A DNA stretch of 64,000 bases from Haliclystus octoradiatus. Lineage: Eukaryota > Cnidaria > Staurozoa > Stauromedusae > Haliclystidae. Below, in pieces: positions 50,301 through 60,168 of this stretch (positions are counted from its first letter, which is position 1; every line of letters begins with the position of its first letter). The notes under the pieces were generated by a model. That model was not told the DNA's origin. It saw nothing but the letters and a program-made list of their open reading frames with translations, and made no database searches. The DNA lies in NCBI GenBank assembly GCA_916610825.1, contig OU744449.1:13348452-13412451 (forward strand), given 5' to 3'. Made by a program: the position numbers and the translations under genes.

Positions 50301-53300
50301 ATGTATGTATGTATGTATGTATGTATGTATGTATGTATGTATGTATGTATGTATGTATGTATGTATGTATGTATGTATGTATGTATGTATGTATGTATGT
50401 ATGTATGTATGTATGTATGTATGTATGTATGTATGTATGTATGTATGTATGTATGTATGTATGTATGTATGTATGTATGTATGTATGTATGTATGTATGT
50501 ATGTATGTATGTATGTATGTATGTATGTATGTATGTATGTATGTATGTATGTATGTATGTATGTATGTATGTATGTATGTATGTATGTATGTATGTATGT
50601 ATGTATGTATGTATGTATGTATGTATGTATGTATGTATGTATGTATGTATGTATGTATGTATGTATGTATGTATGTATGTATGTATGTATGTATGTATGT
50701 ATGTATGTATGTATTTCAACCATAGTCTTACATAAATCAAACATAATTATCAAAATTATTATATTGACATTTTCTAAAAATATGATAGATATATAATAAC
50801 AAAGTTTATGTTGGATAATACATGATGGCTTGATATTGGAGAATCCCCTTTAAGTACTAATCAATCAAAACGTGACAGTAGTTTCTATCTCACTGTGTGA
50901 TGTGCGTATGAGGCATTATATTCCAATAGAGAGGCTAATATGTACATGTGTTTGAGCAGCACCCAACAGTGCATTGCCATGTAGCATGTACGTGATACAT
51001 CATAAAAATAAAACATACCTGTGGTGAGTGCCAAATGATATTGGTAATTTTGCCTGAAATAAAGTACAGTATAGAAAACTTCAATGAAAGAACCAAACAT
51101 TACTTAGAAAATTAGAAAATTAATAATTAGAAAATAGAAAGTACAAGGAAATGCACACAACAGAATAGTGATAGAGTATATAGTAAGTAGACAATGTTAC
51201 AAACAAATTTGCACATGTCTTAAGCTATATTTCAAAGCAAACGATAAAAAATTTGATTGTTCCATGTTCCATATATAGCTGATAGCATAAAAGTATAATA
51301 TACGATGGAAATATTGTATAGCATATTCAATTTGTTAATTTATAAAAATAAAAAATAAATAATTTGTTAATTAATAGACAATTCACACACACTGAAGACA
51401 GACTGTAGTATACTTTCTAGTAGAGTACTTGTTTGTAATTTATAAAGCGTAATAAATATATTATTATTATTAAACTTGAAAAGAATTATGACTGCTAAGA
51501 ATACTCTATCATAGACACACAGCAAATTAAAGAAGGGCAAGCTGTAATAGAACAATATTATCAAAGATAACAATATAGAAATATACACATAGTTTATTAA
51601 CAAACAGATAATAATATTAATATAGAGATAGGCCTACATGATTAAGGAATGGATTCATAACACTTCAAAATCCTCAACCAGTACTATTTCAAATTGAATA
51701 ATGAAAATCTTTATGAACTGTTTGTTAAATCTGTTGATAGGGTGTTTGTGAGCTGAGTTCATGAACGTTCGTAAAGTTAGTGAACTGTTTATAGGGTGTT
51801 TGTGAACAGTTCATGAAAGTTCGTAAAGTTTGTGAATGGCTTATATGGTGTTTGTAAACAGTTCATGAAAGTTTGTAAAGTTGATGAACTGTTCATGAAC
51901 GAATTTTGCAAGTATCTTGAAATTTTGGTGCATGCTGCAATGTAACATATAATATGGGTAGCTAATTGGAATATTTTGATAAGATTGTGCATGTCATCTA
52001 TAATTGAAAAATAACTCATCAAAATGCATCAAATTTTTGTCCGGTAAACCCTGATTGTAAAAGTGCAAAAGTGCAGCAAATACAAAAGTAGGAATCCTGG
52101 AATCCTAGATTCTGGAAGGCTAGAGCAAATTCAGAAGAAAATTTGTTCATGATTTAATGGTCAAACTTCAACAAAAACATCAGAAGAAAATGTTGAAATG
52201 GCTGTAGGATTCCAGAGGGGTAACGTTTTTTCGGGCCACATACGAAAGCTTTAATTTATATAGATAGCGTGAGAAAAATAATAATTAAGCATAAAGAACA
52301 TCTGGAACTGAGCACAACAGTTTTGCGCCATTCCCATGAACATTTTTTGAACTATTTTCGGCATGCATATAATAATGATACTCAACTAAAGTTGAGGCTT
52401 AATAAATACCCTAAAATTCAAATTACAGGACAATCCAAATGTTGATCAAAGCCTACCTGATAAAGGTCAACATGACTGTATAAATTGGCTTGCTGTTCAA
52501 GCTGGGCTTTTGCATTACCAGTGTCACCATGAATAATCAACAGAGGGACATCTCTATCATATATCCAAGACAGGAATAATGGTCAATAGAAATAAATTGG
52601 TTGACCATAATGGAGTTTATCACCAAATAATAAGCAGATAGACGTATTCATTATCGACATTTTGGTTGGAATTGCTTCAAGTATTAATATAGTCATCATT
52701 TTACATGATAACCTTCACGTAAAATATTGTCACGGCATTGCCTGGTCAAAAACAGTCCATGAATATTAAATGGCCCAAATTTTATCAACTTTTCATGAAA
52801 TGTTCATGGAAATATTCCGGTCTCTTTTTAACACTCTGTAATCAATAGTAGTTACTACTGAACAATATGTTTCAAACGAATGACTGATTTTGATGTATAT
52901 CAACCTGAAAAAACAGATTGATAATTGTTTGAAGCCGATCAGATAAAAAACGACCGAGATATCAATGTTTTAATACGTCTGTTCTGCCGCACATTTGTTT
53001 TCGTAACGTCACCATCTCAATATAGTTTTTAGAGAAAATGAACTAATTTTATATACAAAATTAATTACATACAAAAACAAGTTACATCAGAATCAATTAT
53101 TTATTTGAAAATAGTGGTGTATCCGATTTATCGTTTGATTGATTACGCTTTCATAAATTGATTGAAATTGTGAATCGATAAATGGTTGAAAAAGGAAAAA
53201 GGAAAAATGGTTTCTTTAGAGGTTGTTTTTTGTGCAATAAAATAGTTTATTATTTATATTGTGTTCTGTTCTTTCTAAATATAGATCTTATTTATTGAAT

Positions 53301-56300
53301 ATAGAGTTTCTTTGCTTATTCCTTCACAATTTAATGTTCATTGAATAGGTCATAAATGTATGTTTACATCAAGAAGCATTGTCATTCAACTCCTGTTAAT
53401 TATTTGCCATGCAATTGCAGAAAACGCCATTCATGTAAACTTTCCATTGAAAGAAATTTCTGAAGAAATGAAATACAAAAGCCGTGAAGCTTTTTTTTAA
53501 ACTTTCAACCGTTGATAACGTAGAAAACTCTGGAAACAATAGGTATGTTGTTTTGGAACGATTATTTGATTCTGAATCGATTCTTGTCTGCGGCTAATCA
53601 ATGCTGAAATTTTTTAATCGACCCATCTCTATTTGAAAGAGATTTCTACGATAGAAACCCCTATTCAATAATGAATCAGTTCATGAAAAACAGGTATAAT
53701 TCAAAGACCATGAATTGTTCATGGTCGGTTTCTGAAATGCTTGCAACCCTCGTTAAAACTGTTCATGAATATCAAATGGCCAAAATTTCATGAACTTTCT
53801 TTGAACACCTTACACCTTAGATTACATAATTCATGAACAGTTCATGAGAATCAAGATATTCTTGACTTTTTTTGCAAGGGTGATTATATAATGTTCATAG
53901 AAAGATATGCTGAATTGAATTGATTAAATTGAATATTATACCTTTGTGATGTGGGATATTGTGAAACAAGCCAAGGGATATCTATCATATAACTGAACTG
54001 AAACAGAATAAAAAAGATATAGAACTGATTAATTACTCAAATGTGATGTACATAATAGTGCCAGGAAATTTCTTGCCTTTAAAGGTCAAATTTGAAAAGG
54101 ACATATGCAGACAATCATACAAAATGATTATGATTATAATTATCCAACAAAAAACACACAATAATTGGCGCAACAGTTTCGATTTAATCTAAAATCATCT
54201 TCAGGCAATGTGAAAAGAGAGAGTTAAAAAGTTACATGAATATTTATATAAAAATCTAATTAATTTGTCTATTGAATTTATCGGAACGGTATTATACTTT
54301 TTAAGAATGGCAAACAATAATTACAGGATAGATATTTTAGCACAAGAACTAATTACGAATATACGATACAAACACGGTGAAATAACAGTTACAATCAAAA
54401 ATAATTTAACAGCGGCAAAATGCTCTTTGGTATTGTTCTTCCATTTTCTGTATTTCTTCTGGTCGTTGTTTAATATATTGCCGACCTGAGTGGTCGACAT
54501 GACAGCATCGCACATGTCACACAAGATAACAACAGTTAGATTTAGCGTAACTATGAATATGGAATAGTAATAGCTTAGAACAAATTGACAAAAAGAAAAA
54601 CTAAATACGGATATACTATAAGACAGATACAATAAAATAATTATTACAACCAAAAACAAATAATCCAAAATCCATTCATCAATGGCAAAATGTTCTATCA
54701 GATTGATTACTAGATTGATGATTTATTTGGTGTCAATTTGGCCTAAAAGATTTTGAATTAACTTTCATAGTTACGTTATATCTAACTGTTGTTATCTTGT
54801 GTGACATGCGCGATGCTGTCATGTCGGCCAATCAGGTCGGCAATTTTTTCAACAACGACCAGAGGAAATACAGAAAGTTGGTAATCAATCTGATAGAACA
54901 TTTTGCCATTGATGAATGGATTTTGGATTATTTGTTTTTGGTTGTAATAATTATTTCATTGTATCTGTCTTATAGTATATCCGTACTTAGTTTTTCTTTA
55001 TTGTCAATTTGTTCTAAACTATTACTATTCCATATTCATAGTTACGCTAAATCTAACTGTTGTTATCTTGTGTGACATGCGCGATGCTGTCATGTCGACC
55101 ACTCAGGTCGGCAATATATTAAACAACGACCAGAAGAAATACAGAAAGTGGAAGAACAATACCAAAGAGCATTTTGCCGCTGTTAAACTATTTTTGATTG
55201 TAACTGTTATTTCACCGTGTTTGTATCGTATATTCGTAATTAGTTCTTGTGCCAAAATATCTCTCCTGTAATTATTGTTTGCCATTGTTAAAATGTATAA
55301 TACCGTTCCGATAAATTCAATAGACAAACTAATTAGATTTTTATATAAATATTCATGAAACTTTTTAACTCTCTCTTTTCACATTGCCTGAAGATGATTT
55401 TAGATTAAATCGAAACTGTTGCGCCAATTATTGTGTGTTTTTTATCGCATATACCATCATGAAATTAATGTCAAGTAAACCTTTACGAAGACAATTATCC
55501 AACAACCAACAATAATAGCCTACCTGTGCAGATGCCTTCAGTGTACTATGGTGCTTTGACAAAATGTCTAACAATAGAAATTCAAAATAATAATATTGTA
55601 CAAAATAATAATGAGTTCAATTTTAATTGCAATCATGAACTTTATTAGCAGTTTATTATTAAAACATTTTAAAATGAAGGATAGCGACAAGAAAAACTCT
55701 GAGATTACAACGTTTTGATAAATTATCATTTCAAGCGAAAGAGAATAAATTTAAAGTTGACATGGTATAGACAACTTTAGACAGTAAAGTTAATAGATGA
55801 TTTAGGGTTACGTGAGCTGAGGCTGGCCTTATTGTCTAAGCAACGTGTAGTATATTTATTCAAGTGTAACTTGTGTACTGCGAGCTATGTTGGCTATACT
55901 CGTAAACATCTGTGTTGCCTGACATAATGGGTCGGATGTCGGTGCACATCTAAGATGTAATGGACGTAGCGTTCTAAACGAAAAAAGCCTGTTTACTGTT
56001 GTCAGAAAGTGTGCCTCAAAATTTGACTTCCTAATACACAACATGCTAGCCACCAGGGAGTTGAACCACACATAAAACATGCAAACTGACTCAGTGAAGT
56101 CTAAATTATTCACATAATGTATTTCCAAATAATTACAAAAGCCATTGTTTTTGTTGTATCCATACGTGAAATCCATTGTTATTATTATAGAATAAATTAT
56201 GTAAATTAGAGTAATTTTATACTATACCGTATATACAATGTCAACTTTAAAATTATTCTCTTTTGCTTGAAAATGATATATGACATATCGAAACGTTGCA

Positions 56301-57979
56301 ATTCTCAGAGTTTTCTCTTGCGGCTATCCTTCACTTTAAAACAATCATGAACTATCCATCAACATGAAACTAGGAAACTTATAGAAAGCCCCGGAAACCA
56401 AGTTAACTTGAAAGAAGCTCAAAGTGTTTTAAAGATGAAATTTTGTATCTAATTAGGTGAAAATAATTAATAACTACAAAAGAATTATAGGGGTTTACTA
56501 GATGATATGATGTTCTGGTTTTGAGAACTACGAGTAGGGATATTAGGCCTACATATATAGTTGGCATATCTAACAGTTCTCACCTTTGATATCAATTGCC
56601 AATTTACTTGTATTAAATTTAGATTGAATTCCTCTGGCCTTTGTGAAACCAATGAAAGAGGAAGTTGTTGATTTATCTAACCTTTCCTCCTTGGTATTGC
56701 CAGAACCTACTGATACAGGTGCTGAGCTGTTCCCACTAGGTATATCATCGTCACTATTATCTGATGTCAAATCAATTTTTTGTCGCTTTTCCGCCGGAGA
56801 GAAATCTTTGTTGTCATTATTCCCATTACCTACTATAGTAAAGAAATTATTTCTACACTTACAGTCAAACAAACTATAGAAGGGTCATTCCATGGCAAAT
56901 CACACAGTTTAACCCTCACCCTCTCTAATCTTGTTAAGTTTGGTATATAAGCAAAGCTTGATGAGAATCATGAATTTCAAAAGTTTCCAAATGGATTTGA
57001 AACCAAAATTTTGAAAGGACTTCAATCTTACTGAAATTGATATTCATTGACTACAATTGAGTTTGGTAATTTACAAATCATAAATAATGTTGATTTCACT
57101 TATATTGCTTAATTATTCCTCAATCCTTTATTGCTTTGTTTCTTTGTGTTAAATCATATTGCAGTGCTTACTGAAGTTGCTGCGTTGTTGTATGCCTTGT
57201 AGAAATCCGTATACCAGTAATCGCAATCCAGCAGCTGTATTATAGTTTTGTATAGCAGTAATTAATTTTGTACTACTCAGGTATTTCGCTCTTAAAATTG
57301 TTTAATATTTCAGAAGATTCAATACTAATCAGAGTAGTATTGTAACTCAAATTCCAAATTATTATTCAGGCCATACATTTGAAATATTTACCTGTCAAAA
57401 ACCACAATTTTTTAATTAGGCCTACTGGTCTCTTCTCCTGTGAAAAACAGTTCAGGAGTTCATGAAATCCTGAACTGTTCTTCGTAGGGGTTGTCACTCG
57501 TTTACTTTATTCCAAAACTCAATTTCATTCATTTTGAAATTCGATTAGAAAATTATTTTAAATAGCCTACTTTACATTTGAAAAATAGTTCGAAGTCTGT
57601 TAGAATACTGTTCAAAATCCATTTGAAAAACAGGGCACCCGCTTGAGTGCAAGTAAAAATTGCTAACGATTTTCATTTCATTTATCCGAGTTGCATTTAA
57701 CCAGGTTACACTGCAATATAAAAGTATTCGCTAGTCAATAGTAATAAAAATGCATAAGAATTCTGGTTTATGAAGAACATGCACAGCACATAAATAATTA
57801 TATCAATACAATTATGACAAGTATCTACCATGATCTGAAGTAACGAGTTATGTTGTTCTACTGTATCCTAACGTATAGACCCTACCTGTTGATTTTTCAG
57901 GATGACTGAACTCTGCTAAATGAGATGCATTTCTCCTATAACAGAGAATTCCGTATTTGCACAGTGGTTTTTCGGCCAT
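38374..57979 (-). CDS. TDP1: Tyrosyl-DNA phosphodiesterase 1 (TDP1) with N-terminal PBZ zinc finger, 18 coding exons
   Basis: Minus-strand exons: 57979-57886, 56832-56584, 55567-55524, 53997-53942, 52553-52457, 51053-51019, 49337-49245, 48502-48421, 47992-47913, 46418-46340, 45176-44988, 44462-44414, 44320-44254, 41690-41583, 40453-40351, 39560-39521, 39226-39143, 38444-38374. Phases all agree: 539 residues (human 608). It hydrolyses stalled topoisomerase I-DNA 3'-phosphotyrosyl links. The two phospholipase-D-type motifs are H191/K193/N211 (THHSKMM..HTANLI) and H420/K422/N443 ([16 protein letters not shown]). Residues 7-26 form a C-x5-C-x6-H-x5-H PBZ finger (CKYGILC..HLAEFSH), which binds poly(ADP-ribose) in other proteins. 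A disordered region follows with [15 protein letters not shown] (nuclear signal / possible SUMO-interacting motif). An in-frame upstream TAG supports this ATG. Exon 11 uses a weak GTCAGT donor. Confidence 0.95.
42054..42643. mobile_element. Inverted-repeat element upstream of the tetraspanin gene
   Basis: CACATGTTCTTGGTTAA..AAGTCGTGTCTAT and CTATATACAAGTTGTG on the left are mirrored at the right (e.g. TTAACCAAGAACATG near 42618). Arms are about 42054-42203 and 42496-42643 with moderate divergence. No coding signal. Confidence 0.65.
42860..42866 (+). promoter_or_regulatory. TATA box of the tetraspanin gene
   Basis: TATAAAA lies 158 bp upstream of the ATG at 43018, a plausible core promoter for this intronless gene. 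Two hundred bases further up is the inverted-repeat element. Confidence 0.4.
43018..43758 (+). CDS. Tetraspanin, intronless, nested in a TDP1 intron
   Basis: The ORF from ATG at 43018 (context AAAATGGC) gives 246 residues; typical tetraspanins have 220-300. Four membrane helices lie at about 17-41, 58-82, 91-113 and 222-244. The large extracellular loop carries the signature CCG at 155-157, a second CC at 182-183, and C192 and C207, so six cysteines (three disulphides). One N-glycosylation site is N160-Y-T. The N-terminal tail is short and the C-terminal tail is only a few residues. Tetraspanins organise plasma-membrane microdomains. The gene lies on the opposite strand between TDP1 exons 13 and 14. 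Subfamily not assigned (CD63/CD9-like range). Confidence 0.93.
   Translation: MASEGFDKISTSVKVARIALYLVNFILFLGGCVLVGVGIYTLVKGNDYFVVVTNGNANIMSWIMISIGSSFMFLFSIGCIGAAREIRGLLAVYVSTVIFVLIIEIVAISLLFHYKEDIHTKIRDQFEINIESKYGEKYEDDITSGINKIQIEFSCCGAHNYTDWDTSEWVKGNPGLQAPSSCCKNHQAEPKCTLATMPDNVLNMKGCSSELESWVNRHLNVIAGVGAAVMVLKLIGIILAIIVIRN
43878..43883 (+). terminator. Polyadenylation signal of the tetraspanin gene
   Basis: AATAAA 120 bp after the stop codon, followed within 30 bp by GT-rich sequence (TTGTGTTTCATTGTTGTTTT), the usual downstream element. Confidence 0.65.
44036..44056 (+). repeat. (CT)n microsatellite
   Basis: Short CT dinucleotide run between the tetraspanin gene and TDP1 exon 13. Confidence 0.7.
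45288..45361. repeat. GTTCATGAAC-type repeat in a TDP1 intron
   Basis: Divergent TTCATGAA, TTTATGAACCG, CGTGAACAGTTCATG strings. The SINE at 45376 inserted at its edge. Confidence 0.6.
45376..45740 (+). mobile_element. Full-length tRNA-derived SINE with 14-bp target duplication and structured tail
   Basis: CATGACATCAGGGG occurs at 45362-45375 and 45741-45754, a perfect target-site duplication. The head has an A box (TTAGCTCAGTTGGCAGAGC) and a B box (GTGGTTCAAATCCCC). The 3' part forms consecutive hairpins: GCTCTT/AAGAGC (45653-45670), an 11-bp stem closed by a GAAA tetraloop (45670-45695), and a third imperfect stem (ACGGGTG/CACCGT, 45697-45724). It ends ACTTTTTTA. The element lies antisense to TDP1, in the intron between exons 10 and 11. 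Confidence 0.85.
46660..47700 (-). pseudogene. LINE copy with RT (YADD) and C-terminal region, internally deleted
   Basis: On the minus strand, about 47658-47275 encodes an RT palm segment with the catalytic NLYADDT motif. 47318-46824 encodes the C-terminal region ([13 protein letters not shown].. [10 protein letters not shown].. [20 protein letters not shown]). The two are in different frames, and about 50 codons present in the 61-kb copy are missing at the junction. The 3' end is AATAAATGATGATG followed by a trinucleotide run. It lies in TDP1 intron 9 (between exons 9 and 10). Confidence 0.85.
48060..48275. repeat. GTTCATGAAC-type repeat in a TDP1 intron
   Basis: Contains AATGTTAAATGGCCCAA, ATGTTCATGAATTGTTCAT and ATGTTCATGAACTGTTTA strings; same family as at 10.8 kb. 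Confidence 0.7.
49373..50714 (+). repeat. Uninterrupted (ATGT)n microsatellite, 1342 bp, in TDP1 intron 6
   Basis: About 335 perfect ATGT units with no interruption seen. It ends 36 bp from the TDP1 exon 7 acceptor (exon starts at 49337, minus strand). Every plus-strand frame encodes Met-Tyr-Val-Cys and every minus-strand frame Ile-His-Thr-Tyr with no stop; these long open frames are not genes. Strict purine/pyrimidine alternation gives it Z-DNA potential. Confidence 0.97.
51705..51905. repeat. Tandem repeat, about 52-bp unit, of the GTTCATGAAC family
   Basis: Three units of GGTGTTTGTGAACAGTTCAT followed by GAAAGTTCGTAAAGTTnGTGA run from about 51738 to 51900, each diverged by a few bases. 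Shows that the dispersed repeat can also amplify in tandem. Confidence 0.8.
52748..53845. repeat. Two further GTTCATGAAC-type repeats (52748-52812 and 53675-53845)
   Basis: The first contains CAGTCCATGAATATTAAATG and GGCCCAAATTTTATC. The second contains ATGAATTGTTCATGG, AATATCAAATGGCCAAAATT and TCATGAACAGTTCATGA. Between them no gene is seen; both are in TDP1 intron 4. Confidence 0.65.
54149..55446. mobile_element. 1.3 kb palindromic (foldback) retroelement-like unit in TDP1 intron 3
   Basis: Arms 54149-54710 and 54881-55446 are near-identical inverse copies around a 170-bp centre. Termini read AAAACACACAATAATTGGCG. Short peptides such as MCDM(R)DAVMS..QVGN recur three times because a sub-unit is repeated in both arms and the centre; there is no real gene. 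AATTATCCAACAA occurs just before the left end (about 54138-54150) and again about 45 bp beyond the right end (about 55492-55504), a possible 13-bp target duplication, which would suit a retroelement such as a Penelope-like one better than a DNA transposon. Confidence 0.78.
55673..56335. mobile_element. TIR element with TTAA duplication in TDP1 intron 2
   Basis: TTAA flanks both ends (55669-55672, 56336-56339). TIRs of about 105 bp begin A(A/G)TGAAGGATAGC and continue to TTTAAAGTTGACAT. An open minus-strand stretch of 106 codons inside has no recognised domain. The TIR includes ATTGCAACGTTTCGATA, also related to the ends of the palindromes at 20.7 and 54.1 kb. Confidence 0.8.
57437..57482. repeat. 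Short GTTCATGAA-type fragment in TDP1 intron 1
   Basis: CAGTTCAGGAGTTCATGAAA and a weak inverse. Marginal member of the dispersed family. Confidence 0.35.
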
Positions 57980-57999
57980 TTCAATGTCTTGAAATATGG

Positions 58000-60160
58000 A
58001 TATTGAGATCTACTCTGCCGTCTTTGTTTCATTCACCAGTAGATTGGTAGTTGAATGCATCATAGAATATCACCTATGTATTCAGACAAAGATTCTGTTC
58101 AATCAAAAATGATACTTTTGTTCCCATCCTCAGCCAACAGTTAATAACAGATCTACTTTATAATTGAGGTGCAAAATGTTGCAACACATGAACTTTTAGA
58201 ATATTGATGAACTTTTCATGAACTGTTCATTAGAATTGATTGGGACATTTAACCTTCAGGAACAATTTTCCAGCGAAAGTTGCACTGTTATCTGATGGGA
58301 TGGTAAATACAGGTATTGCATGTTACAGTATTTCTGGTAGTTGTTTAATTTTGTAATATTAATTTGTATAACAAGTAAATAAGATGATGCTTCTCAATTT
58401 AAACATGTAGTTTACAGTGTAATTATTTGTATCTTAGAGTGAAATTATATGGTTTTAGAATTTGAGGAACCATACGTCATCAATAAGGCATCAAACAGTG
58501 TGGTTTGTATCGCTTGATCAAACAACAATCAAATTAATAAATTGTAAGCTTTTTAGATATCAAAGCATCAAATCATATTTTGCAGTATCAGGTTTGTTTA
58601 CACTAGCCTATCATTTTTTCAGTAGCTTTATCCTAGTTGCTAGAATTAACTGAATTGCTTGTCTAGTTTCTAGTACTACATATCCTTACGTGGAGATCAA
58701 TTTCAGCCGCAATCGTTTATCGTTTATCTTAATATGTCATACTCAGACGTGTATCGAAGTAAATTAAAAAAGTAGATAAAAATATCACGTCTATATTTAG
58801 TAACAGCCATCTAGGTCTATTTAAGTGTTATTTCACAAGTTTTCAGGGGGTATATGGGGGTATATGGTGAGTATTTTAGGGTTCTTAAAAATGGTTTTTT
58901 ATGTTGTGCAAATATCAGGTCTCTCAAATGAGAACGAGGCGTGCATATCTATATATATTTATATTTATGTCTATATATATATATATTTCTTAGATAAATA
59001 TTGGAAAGAATTAAAAATATCTCATAATAATATATGATACTTTTATGGCATTTATAAGGAAAACATAGAAAAATTGCATAAGATCCAATATCATGGGTCA
59101 CATTTGCCTAGCTTCACAAGGCCCACTATTTCTACAAGATGATTTATAGGTAGTGTGATTTAAAACATCAAAAAATGGATATATATATACATCTGCGTTC
59201 TTAGTCCTATATAGCTATTCTGGAAATCAGACCTTCCAACTTAAGATTTAAAAAAACAGTGAGATTTTTGAAATTCTGTATTTTGGGGATAAAATGTAGG
59301 GGCCTTCCCGAATGAGCTGCCCAATTCTAGGGGGTGTGGGGACATGTCAAGAATTCGTCATGGATTAAAAATGGCTTGAAACGAATATTTACAACAACAT
59401 TTTGAATAATGTTGACAATTGTGCACACTTGTACATGTAGCTAAAACATAAAAGCAGTTTAGAAACAACACACAGAATAATCCAATAGAGTATAAATTTA
59501 GCTGTTGAACATCAATTGGACTATCAAAGAGTTTATACACAGAAAGCAGGAACATTTTCTTAAGATTGGATTTTGCCGTGAGAAAGTGAGAGAAACCGTG
59601 AGACCGTGAGAATCAGTGTAAAAGCGTGAGACTCACGGCAAACCTGTAAGACTTGGAAGGTCTGTGAAAATGGCGTAATTAAAAGGAAACATAGAAAAGG
59701 AGCAAAGGATCTAATATTTTGAGTCGCATAAGATAGATGACAAGCCTTTGGCTTGCCGCCTGTGCCCTGGGCCAGTCCTTTGCTCCCTTTAGTAACCTCC
59801 AATCCAGCCAGTTGCTTTGCTCCCTTTAGTAACCTGCAGTAAAAATTGTCAGTATATTACAGAACATTTGTTGAAATTTCGAAAATCACTCGACATTATT
59901 ATTCTCTGTCTATAGGTGAGATTTTAAATTTGGGGCTCATATCTAAAATTAGCCCCAAACATTTCTTGAAAATATTAATTAAAAAACGCTATTATATTTT
60001 GCTTTTTGAAAAATCGCAAAATAAAATTTTCACCATGCAATTACCCTAATCGTCTGGTAATCTTTAACGGGCTCTACTTTTTCTCATTTTTTGACTAAAT
60101 CACTTCAAACTTCGCCAAGTTGATATTCACTTCATTATCTTTTGGCAAAATAAGTTTCAT
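58000..60160. other. Intergenic 5' flank of TDP1; no gene
   Basis: A GTTCATGAAC-type fragment lies at about 58185-58250. AT-rich simple sequence lies near 58945-58990. A GTGAGACCGTGAGA-type short repeat block lies at about 59575-59640. TTTGCTCCCTTTAGTAACCT is duplicated at about 59780 and 59818. No coding signal. Confidence 0.4.
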
Positions 60161-60168
60161 TAAATTCT

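Noticed and set aside
49241-50796. Several 450-500 codon open frames on both strands
   Set aside because: They are translations of the (ATGT)n microsatellite; only the last part of the minus-strand frame (49245-49337) is coding, as TDP1 exon 7.
54265-55327. Near-identical small proteins encoded on opposite strands
   Set aside because: They arise because the region is a palindrome; no start context, domain or splice evidence supports a gene.
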